From positions 7,036,001-7,100,000 of the forward strand of contig NC_134701.1 of NCBI RefSeq assembly GCF_043290135.1: 64,000 nt of DNA, read 5' to 3'. Both the position numbers and the translations under genes were made by a program. The notes under the pieces were generated by a model, which was given only the letters and a program-made list of their open reading frames with translations, made no database searches and had not been told where the DNA came from. Positions 47,301 through 53,899 of this stretch are shown here, one piece after another. The DNA comes from Rhipicephalus microplus. Its lineage: Eukaryota > Arthropoda > Arachnida > Ixodida > Ixodidae. Position 1 is the stretch's first letter. The number at the start of each line of letters is the position of its first letter.

Positions 47301-48806
47301 TTTTTTCTTTGGGCTGATAGCTTTGAAGATATGTTCTGATGGTGGTGAGAGTGGAGCACGACTGTCTCCGTGGCGCAATTGGCTAGCGCGATCGACTAAT
47401 AACCGAGAGGTTGGAGGTTCGAGCCCACCCGGTGGTGGTGCGGAGATTTTTTTCCTTAGGGCTGATAGCTCTGAAGAAATGTTCTGACGGTGATGAGAGT
47501 GGAGCATGACTGTCTCCATGGCGCAATTGGCTATGCGATCGGCTGTTAACTGAAAGGTTGGAGGCTCGAGCCCTCGCGGGAGTGGTGTGTTGCTTTTTTT
47601 CGGGGCTGATAGCTTTGAAGATATGTTCTGATGGTGGTGAGAGTGGAGCACGACTGTCTCCGTGGCGCAATTGGCTAGCGCGATCGGCTGTTAACCGAAA
47701 GGTTGGAGGTACGAGCCCACCCAGTGGTGGTGCGGCTCTTTTTTTCTTTGGGCTGATAGCTTTGAAGATATGTTCTGATGGTGGTGAGAGTGGAGCACGA
47801 CTGTCGTCTCCATGGCGCAATTGGCTATTCGATCGGCTGTTAACTGAAAGGTTTGAGGTTCGAGCCCTTCCGGGAATGGTGTGTTGCTTTTTTATTTTGG
47901 GCTGATAGTTTGAAGATATGTAATGATGGTGGTGAGAGTGGAGCACGACTGTCTCCGTGGCGCAATTGGCTAGCGCGATCGGCTGTTAACCGAAAGGTTG
48001 GAGGTACGAGCCCACCCGGTGGTGGTGCGGCGCTTTTTTTTCTTTGGGCTGATAGCTTTCAAGATATGTTCTGATGGTGTTGAGAGTGGAGCAGGACTGT
48101 CTCCGTGGCGCTTTTGGCTAGCGCGATCGGCTGTTAACCGAAAGGTTGGAGGTACGAGCCCACCCGGTGGTAGTGCGGCGCTTTTTTTTCTTTGGGCTGA
48201 TAGCTTTGAAGATATGTTCTGATGGTGGTGAGAGTGGAGCACGACTGTCTCCGTGGCGCAATTGGCTAGCGCGATCGGCTGTTAACCGAAAGGTTGGAGG
48301 TACGAGCCTACCCGGTGGAGGTGCAGCGCTTTTTTTTCTTTGGGCTGATAGCTTTGAAGATATGTTCTGATGGTGGTGAGAGTGGAGCACGACTGTCTCC
48401 GTGGCGCAATCGGCTAACGCGATCGGCTGTTAACCGAAAGGTTGGAGGTACGAGCAATCCCGGGAGTGGTGTGTTGCTTTTTTTATTTTGGGCTGATAGC
48501 TTTGAAGATATGTTCTGATGGTGGTGATAGTGGAGCACGACTGTCTCCGTGGCGCAATTGGCTCGCGCGATCGGCTGTTAACCGAAAGGTTGGAGGTACG
48601 AGCCCACCCGGTGGTGGTGCGGCGCTTTTTTTTCTTTGGGCTGATAGCTTTGAAGATATGTTCTGATGGAGGTGAGAGTGGAGCAGGACTGTCTCCGTGG
48701 CGCAATGGGCTGGCGCGATCGGCTGTTAACCGAAAGGTTGGAGGTACGAGCCCACCCGGTGGTGGTGCGGCGCATGTTTTTCTTTGGGCTGATAGCTTTG
48801 AAGATA
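44390..48806 (+). repeat. ~6,058-bp higher-order repeat, copy 2 (left portion)
   Basis: This is the left part of the second 6-kb block; it continues at 53844 after the LINE. Its left end is a chimeric unit. The part up to about 44375 has the GATATTTTCTGATGG spacer seen at 43488, while from about 44418 it has the GGGCTGGCGCG D arm seen at 38362. The exchange point therefore lies within about 45 bases around 44375-44418. Confidence 0.85.
48801..48806. repeat. target-site duplication, left copy (AAGATA)
   Basis: AAGATA ends the left array just before GCTGGACAC of the LINE. The same bases restart the array at 53844. Empty-site paralogs at 42744-42749 and 56944-56949 carry a single copy. Confidence 0.8.
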
Positions 48807-48916
48807 GCTGGACACACGGGTGGCGGCGGCGGCGGTGAAAGGACGTTCGCCTAATCAGCTCTTTTTGCTTACCCAGACTACCTGAAAACGGTTGCCGTGG
48901 CTACGGAATCACATCT

Positions 48917-48924
48917 TGACGTCA
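48917..48924. promoter_or_regulatory. CRE palindrome TGACGTCA in 5' UTR monomer 1
   Basis: A perfect CREB/ATF consensus. The same octamer is at 49080-49087, 49243-49250 and 49528-49535, once per complete monomer at the same internal position. Confidence 0.6.
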
Positions 48925-49365
48925 CTGAGCCTGCGGAAGTGTTTACGTGTTTCCGGCGTCGACATCGTACCTGGACACACGGGTGGCGGCGGCGGCGGTG
49001 AAAGGACGTTCGCCTAATCAGCTCTTTTTGCTTACCCAGACTACCTGAAAACGGTTGCCGTGGCTACGGAATCACATCTTGACGTCACTGAGCCTGCGGA
49101 AGTGTTTACGTGTTTCCGGCGTCGACATCGTACCTGGACACACGGGTGGCGGCGGCGGCGGTGAAAGGACGTTCGCCTAATCAGCTCTTTTTGCTTACCC
49201 AGACTACCTGAAAACGGTTGCCGTGGCTACGGAATCACATCTTGACGTCACTGAGCCTGCGGAAGTGTTTACGTGTTTCCGGCGTCGACATCGTACCTGG
49301 ACACACTGGTGGCGGCGGCGGCGGTGAAAGGACGTTCGCCTAATCAGCTCTTTTTGCTTACCCAG

Positions 49366-49487
49366 GTTGGTGTCCTGCATTTCGGCGGCCGGTGCTTTAG
49401 GGTTCCTGCCTTGTTGGAATCGTTGCGCTGGAGCCATTTATCAAAGCGGCGCTCCTTTACAACGTTCAAATTTCCTCCATTTATTAG
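49366..49487 (+). other. 122-bp intron-like segment in LINE 5' UTR monomer 4
   Basis: The segment is present in monomer 4 and absent from monomers 1-3 at the same point. It begins GTTGGT directly after CCCAG and ends TTTATTAG after a pyrimidine-rich stretch (TTTCCTCC), so it has GT...AG ends and an acceptor-like tract. Monomer 5 also reads CCCAG-GTTGGT before diverging. Either monomers 1-3 descend from a spliced copy, or a deletion happened to use AG microhomology. Confidence 0.55.
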
Positions 49488-49798
49488 ACTACCTGAAAAC
49501 GGTTGCCGTGGCTACGGAATCACATCTTGACGTCACTGAGCCTGCGGAAGTGTTTACGTGTTTCCGGCGTCGACATCGTACCTGGACACACGGGTGGCGG
49601 CGGCGGCGGTGAAAGGACGTTCGCCTAATCAGCTCTTTTTGCTTACCCAGGTTGGTAAATTCGCTTATTTCTCAATACCGCCTTACCGCCACCGCCGTTG
49701 CCACCGTGTTTCAGTGCTTTGCTGAGTTCTCTGTGCATAATGTGCCTTTTTCCTAATTGAATGCTCCCGAATTGAGTGCGAACTGAGTGCTACTGTGA

Positions 49799-50704
49799 AT
49801 GCCTGGACAACGTACCATGACAAGCACGTGCCAGTCTTGTGATGAGCCCCTCCCCTGTGATGGGCGTGTCCTGAAGTGCAACGAATGTGAGTCCTCTTAC
49901 CATGTTGGCAGTTGTTCTGGCTGGTCGGAGACGACATTTAAGACTAAAGGAGAGAGCGGTCGCAGGGCATGGCGATGTGCTGCTTGCCGTTCATCTAAAG
50001 CGAAAAGTGGGGAGAAAACTAGCGTGGACTCTGAGTTAACCATTTGCCTGGCAGATATAACTAGGAGGCTTGATGCTTTAGCAGGGCTGCCGGCTCAGGT
50101 TGGTGAGATTAAGGTCTCAATCCAGCTGTTGTCACAAAAGTACGATGACATCTTGAACTGTCAAGCTAAGCAGGAAAAGGACATTAGTAGCTTAAACAGA
50201 CGCGTTGGGAAATTAGAGGCGGACTGCACCTCAAGTGATATTCAACAACTGAAAGCTACGGTGAATGATCTCGAGTTTCGTAGTCGGAGACTAAACATAG
50301 AAGTTCACGGCATCCGGGTTACGCCAGACGAGAATTTGCTGTGTAAGTTGAATGATGTGGCCAAGATTGCTAACCTGCCAGAGCTGACTGGGAATGACAT
50401 CGCCGCTATCCACAGACTTCCGGCAAAGCCAAACAAAACACCCGGAATTATAGTTCGATTTGCCCAGCAATCAATTCGTGATAAGTGGCTAGGAAGGCGG
50501 AAAGCCCTAAGAGATGCTTCGAATGTTTCGATCACTGAAAACATGACCCAGCAAAACAGAGAGCTGCTGCGCAACGCAAAAGACTGGGCACAGAACAATG
50601 GCTATCGTTTTTCATGGCACTGCAACGGCAAGATTCTCGTTAGGAAAAGAGAGGGTGATAGCGCGGTTGTCATTCGTCGTTTGGGTGACCTTGATAAGCT
50701 GTGA
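49799..50704 (+). CDS. LINE ORF1 protein: PHD-type zinc finger, coiled coil, RNA-binding domain
   Basis: A 301-residue protein expected to bind element RNA in a ribonucleoprotein. Residues 11-63 form a PHD-like finger with C11, C14, C27, C30, H35, C39, C60 and C63, plus the conserved W58 two residues before the last Cys pair; the H-x3-C spacing is one longer than usual. Residues about 80-165 are heptad-like and likely coiled coil (trimerisation in related proteins). From about 160 the stretch LEFRSRRLNIEVHGI begins a domain like those in many LINE ORF1s, related to the baculovirus FP25K/Baculo_FP family. The frame is intact. The ATG at 49799 opens the frame, and an in-frame ATG six codons on is an alternative. 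ORF2 lies 59 bases downstream in another frame. Confidence 0.85.
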   Translation: MPGQRTMTSTCQSCDEPLPCDGRVLKCNECESSYHVGSCSGWSETTFKTKGESGRRAWRCAACRSSKAKSGEKTSVDSELTICLADITRRLDALAGLPAQVGEIKVSIQLLSQKYDDILNCQAKQEKDISSLNRRVGKLEADCTSSDIQQLKATVNDLEFRSRRLNIEVHGIRVTPDENLLCKLNDVAKIANLPELTGNDIAAIHRLPAKPNKTPGIIVRFAQQSIRDKWLGRRKALRDASNVSITENMTQQNRELLRNAKDWAQNNGYRFSWHCNGKILVRKREGDSAVVIRRLGDLDKL

Positions 50705-50763
50705 TACTGTTACCCCGCATTGCATTGTTTACTTCCTGATATTCTTTTGATACTCGTCTTAAC

Positions 50764-53607
50764 ATGTTTCCCTTAACCGCACCTATAGACCTTATTAATC
50801 TTAAAAACTTGTATGACACTTGTTGTGAAAGAAGCCTCAGTTGCGTTCATTTCAACCTTAGATCGGGAAAGAATAAACAGGATGAGCTCGAATATTTTTT
50901 TAGTGAAGCACAAGTAAATTTTGACGTTGTGATGTTTTCGGAAACGTGGTTTGCTTCGGAAGATGATGTATTTACGTTTCCAACTTATAAATCATACTAC
51001 ATGAACCGCACAGGCAAAAGGGGTGGTGGCGTAGCTATGCTAATCTCAAGTAAAATAGACTGTGAATTGATGTCTGAATTCTCCTGCATTTCTCCTCTAT
51101 ATGAAATACTCACTGTTAGATGTGGTACATCAGTGTTTTGTGTATGTTACCGCCCTCCATCAAATAATGTCCGTTTGTTTTTTTCTTTTTTAGACTCACT
51201 GTTAGAATTTGTGAGTGAAAAAAAATATGCCTTGATTTTAGGTGGTGACCTCAACATCAACATGTTAGCTGAGAGCAGTGTTAAATTAGAACTTGAATCA
51301 ATGTTAAGCTCGCATTATTGTCAAAATGTTATAACGGCTCCTACGCGAATCACTTCACAGTCATCAACATTCTTAGATCTTTTTATAACAAACTTTGATA
51401 CTTCCCTTGTTACGGCTGGCACTTTGATTCACAATATTAGTGACCACATGCCTATATTTATGTCTGTTAACCAACTCAATAACGTACCCAAACAAGTGCG
51501 TGCAGAATTTTCCTATAGACTTATAAATCCTGAAACACTAACCCTCTTTAGAGAGCGCTTAGGCAGAACCGACTGGAGCAATGTGTTCGCAGCGAGTGCC
51601 GCCAATTTGGCATACGATTTATTTATGAACAAGTTCACCGAAATATACCTTCAATGTTTTCCCCTAAAGTCATTTAAAACATTTAAAAAAAGTCGGAAAC
51701 CTTGGGTAAATAAAGAATGCCTTAAGCTTATAAGAAAGCGGGACCAATTGTTCAAGGCATTTATTGTGAGTAAGTCCCCTGAAGCCCTCAAAGCATTTAA
51801 AAAGCACCGAAACTTTGTCACCAAACGCCTTCGTGATGAAAAGAAACTATATTATTCGAACCTGTTTAACTCAACGCAAGGGCGTACAGAAAACGTTTGG
51901 AAGGCAATTAACAGTACGCTTAATAATCCACCGGAGGAATTAACCAAAATTGTGAAAGATGGTACAGAAATTCAAGGGCCTGATTTAGCTGATGCATTTA
52001 ACGACTTCTTTTTGTCAGTTGGCGGCCCTACAACCAGTAGTACTTCTTTAAAATATATGAATATTCGAAATAACCAAACAATATTTCTAGAACCAATTTC
52101 AGAGAGTGAATTAGTAGCGACATTTTTGACACTCAGTAATAGCAAAGCCACTGACGCGGACAATATTCAGATGAAACCTGTTAAGTATGTTATTGACATA
52201 CTAGCACCCTGTCTTGCCTACATTTTTAACATATGTTTGTCCACAGGACATTTCCCGCGAAACATGCAGATAGCAAAAGTGACAGTTATCTATAAAAAGG
52301 GTCCCAGAAATGACATGTCCAACTACCGCCCTATATCGATTCTACCTGTATTCTCTAAGGGTCTGGAAAAAATAATTTTGAAACGTTTGAACTCTTTTAC
52401 TGACAAGTTCAACTTGATTACTTCAGCGCAGTATGGCTTCCGGAAAAATAAATCTACTGAGCTCGCGCTACTGGCACAAAAAGAATACATTCTAGAGAAT
52501 TTTGAATCCCGAAATATGGTACTCGGTCTTTTTCTTGATTTCTCAAAAGCCTTTGACCTCATTAATCATAAAATTCTCCTACAAAAGTTGGACCATTACG
52601 GTATAAGAGGCGTTGCACACAAATTAATCACTTCATACTTGCAACACCGAACTCAATTCGTCGTAATTCAAGGCAAACATTCCGCAACAAAATCCATTAA
52701 AACAGGCGTCCCGCAGGGAAGCATTTTGGGACCGTTTCTCTTTATACTTTACGTTAATGAGATAGTTCGTATTGATGAATCTGCCCATTACATTATATAT
52801 GCTGACGACACAAGTTTGTTTTTTTCAAGCAGATGTAGCAGCGATCTAGGTAGCCGAGCGAATAACGCACTGTCTAAAATTAACACATGGGCCCAAGAAA
52901 ACTCTCTAAAACTAAACATAAAAAAAACAAAAGCTGTTTTATTTCACCCCCGCCACACGCAAGTTCAGTTTCCCATCATTTCGTTAAATAATTTAGAAAT
53001 TGAAGTCGTCAAAAGTTTTAAATCATTAGGCGTGTACTTTTCACAAAACATGACATGGGATGACCACGTGAACCATATTATTACTAAACTATCTCGTATA
53101 ATCGGCGTCATGCGCCGTCATTGCTACTATTTTCCTGTTTCTGTAAACATGCTCATATATAACTCGTTGTTTTCTTCATTATTGAATTATGCCTTTCTTG
53201 TATGGTCCACAACGACAACTGTAAACGTTTGCAAACTTACCATCTTGCAAAAGAAAGCTTTGCGTCTTGCCTCTAAATTACCACATCGCAGCCACACAGC
53301 AGAATTGTTTAAAAAACACTACATCATTCAGGTTGCATCAATATATGATTATAAACTAAGCCGTTTATATAAGTTCGGTTTATTGAAAAATAATGATACG
53401 ATTGCTAGAATAGCCAGGTTAGAGAAAAATTTTCCTGCTTATAATGTACGTCAACCTGAAGTGTGGCACATATCAAAATGTAGAACGAAATACGGTAATC
53501 AAATGTTAAAGTTTCAACTGCCTGCACTTCTAAACCGCATAATTAGGGAACATAACATTGATATATCTAGCATATCACCAAAAAAATTGCGATTAGTGTT
53601 TATATAA
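50764..53607 (+). CDS. LINE ORF2: APE-type endonuclease and reverse transcriptase
   Basis: A 947-residue enzyme for target-primed reverse transcription: its endonuclease nicks the target and its RT copies element RNA from the nick. The N-terminal endonuclease/exonuclease/phosphatase domain shows FNLRS (about 30), SETW with E60, GGDLN (160-164, D162 and N164) and SDH (226-228, catalytic D and H). The RT domain follows, with NYRPIS, QYGFRKNKST, DFSKAFD, GVPQGSILGP and the catalytic YADD at 679-682. The C terminus has LLNYAFLVW, then RSHTAELFKK, typical of the CR1/L2 group; no RNase H is seen. All motifs checked are intact. The upstream frame is closed by a TGA at 50737, supporting ATG 50764. 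Base composition is notably more AT-rich than ORF1 and the array. Confidence 0.95.
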   Translation: MFPLTAPIDLINLKNLYDTCCERSLSCVHFNLRSGKNKQDELEYFFSEAQVNFDVVMFSETWFASEDDVFTFPTYKSYYMNRTGKRGGGVAMLISSKIDCELMSEFSCISPLYEILTVRCGTSVFCVCYRPPSNNVRLFFSFLDSLLEFVSEKKYALILGGDLNINMLAESSVKLELESMLSSHYCQNVITAPTRITSQSSTFLDLFITNFDTSLVTAGTLIHNISDHMPIFMSVNQLNNVPKQVRAEFSYRLINPETLTLFRERLGRTDWSNVFAASAANLAYDLFMNKFTEIYLQCFPLKSFKTFKKSRKPWVNKECLKLIRKRDQLFKAFIVSKSPEALKAFKKHRNFVTKRLRDEKKLYYSNLFNSTQGRTENVWKAINSTLNNPPEELTKIVKDGTEIQGPDLADAFNDFFLSVGGPTTSSTSLKYMNIRNNQTIFLEPISESELVATFLTLSNSKATDADNIQMKPVKYVIDILAPCLAYIFNICLSTGHFPRNMQIAKVTVIYKKGPRNDMSNYRPISILPVFSKGLEKIILKRLNSFTDKFNLITSAQYGFRKNKSTELALLAQKEYILENFESRNMVLGLFLDFSKAFDLINHKILLQKLDHYGIRGVAHKLITSYLQHRTQFVVIQGKHSATKSIKTGVPQGSILGPFLFILYVNEIVRIDESAHYIIYADDTSLFFSSRCSSDLGSRANNALSKINTWAQENSLKLNIKKTKAVLFHPRHTQVQFPIISLNNLEIEVVKSFKSLGVYFSQNMTWDDHVNHIITKLSRIIGVMRRHCYYFPVSVNMLIYNSLFSSLLNYAFLVWSTTTTVNVCKLTILQKKALRLASKLPHRSHTAELFKKHYIIQVASIYDYKLSRLYKFGLLKNNDTIARIARLEKNFPAYNVRQPEVWHISKCRTKYGNQMLKFQLPALLNRIIREHNIDISSISPKKLRLVFI

Positions 53608-53843
53608 TAATGTGATCTAGCGACTACCTCGGTGATCTTTCATTGTAATCTTTCATTGTTTCTTTTTTTAGTGCACATTGTGAAACACTTTTATTTTGGT
53701 TGTCCTTAGCCGCACGTCTTTCTGTGCTACCCTGTGTACTAGGGGGTCAGGGCTTCTCAAGCTGTTCTCACAGCTTTTACCTGCCCTCCTCGTAACATGT
53801 ATTTTGTTGTTGCGGAATAAATTTCAATTTCAATTTCAATTTC
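53608..53843 (+). other. LINE 3' UTR with AATAAA and (TTTCAA)n tail
   Basis: Non-coding 236 bases. AATAAA is at 53816-53821. Four TTTCAA repeats (53822-53845, the last overlapping the target duplication by AA) end the element, a simple-repeat tail instead of poly(A). I see no other gene. Confidence 0.8.
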
Positions 53844-53849
53844 AAGATA
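53844..53849. repeat. target-site duplication, right copy (AAGATA)
   Basis: The array resumes with AAGATATGTTCTG. The leading AA could also belong to the TTTCAA tail, so the certain duplication is GATA and the likely one AAGATA. Confidence 0.75.
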
Positions 53850-53899
53850 TGTTCTGATGGTGGTGAGAGTGGAGCACGACTGTCTCCGTGGCGCAATTG

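Larger units (their letters stand above)
4316..48806 (+). repeat. tandem array of ~148-bp tRNA-Asn-derived units (left part, about 301 units)
   Basis: Head-to-tail units, all in the same orientation, repeat with a period near 148 bp. Unit starts (first base of the tRNA-like acceptor strand) run from 4351 to 48691; that span divided by 148 gives about 301 units. Each has a ~74-bp tRNA-Asn-like part, a 6-9 base T-run with a C interruption, and a spacer containing GATAGCTTTGAAGATATG, then a GA/GT-rich stretch ending in ACT before the next unit. Two 3' types interleave: CCCACCCGGTGGTGG followed by GCGGCGC, and CCCTCCCGGGAGTGG followed by TGTTGC. Because 148 is not a multiple of 3, short open frames occur on both strands; none looks like a protein gene. 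No other gene is seen in this stretch. Confidence 0.97.
15761..48806 (+). repeat. array subregion dominated by T55A (TACGAGC) units
   Basis: Most units here read GGTACGAGC where the left section reads GGTTCGAGC. The change replaces the T that becomes pseudouridine 55 in a tRNA and alters the core of the Pol III B box. A minority of units keep TTC (for example 18125, 19892, 27900) or carry other forms such as GGTTAGGGC and AGTTGGAGC. The same variants recur at fixed higher-order offsets, so they spread with block duplication rather than by independent mutation. Confidence 0.85.
48808..49650 (+). repeat. 5' UTR promoter-like monomers of the LINE (163-bp period)
   Basis: Five monomers start with CTGGACACAC at 48808, 48971, 49134, 49297 and 49582. 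The first three are 163 bp, the fourth is 285 bp because of an extra 122-bp segment (49366-49487), and the fifth ends at CCCAG (49650) and leads into ORF1. Each begins with a GGTGGCGGCGGCGGCGGTG tract. Complete monomers contain GTTGCCGTGGCTAC (RFX X-box-like), TGACGTCA (perfect CRE palindrome) and GCGGAAGTG (ETS-like). The layout resembles the tandem promoter monomers of mouse L1. There is no TATA box. Confidence 0.85.
48807..53843 (+). mobile_element. full-length non-LTR retrotransposon, CR1/L2-like (Jockey superfamily)
   Basis: A 5,037-bp insertion inside an array spacer. In order it has a tandem-repeat 5' UTR, ORF1 (zinc finger, coiled coil, nucleic-acid-binding domain), a 59-base gap, ORF2 (APE-like endonuclease and reverse transcriptase), a 3' UTR, AATAAA and a (TTTCAA)n tail. 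Both ORFs are intact. Length was checked by array alignment: the offset between higher-order paralogs changes by exactly 5,043 across it, i.e. element plus 6-bp duplication. Lack of an RNase H domain, the ORF1 layout and the ORF2 C-terminal HTAELFKK motif suggest the CR1/L2 group; the clade needs a phylogeny. It postdates the block duplication, since paralogous sites are empty. Confidence 0.92.

Noticed and set aside
4316..48806. Many open frames of 60-240 codons on both strands in the array, such as peptides with RSAVNRKVGGSSPPG or GGLEPPTFRLTADRA
   Set aside because: They are translations of tRNA-like and spacer sequence. They recur with the 148-bp period in rotating frames, overlap on both strands and show no coding signature. 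They should not be annotated as proteins.
49204..49612. Short frames on both strands in the LINE 5' UTR
   Set aside because: They follow the repeated monomers and the intron-like segment and resemble no known protein.
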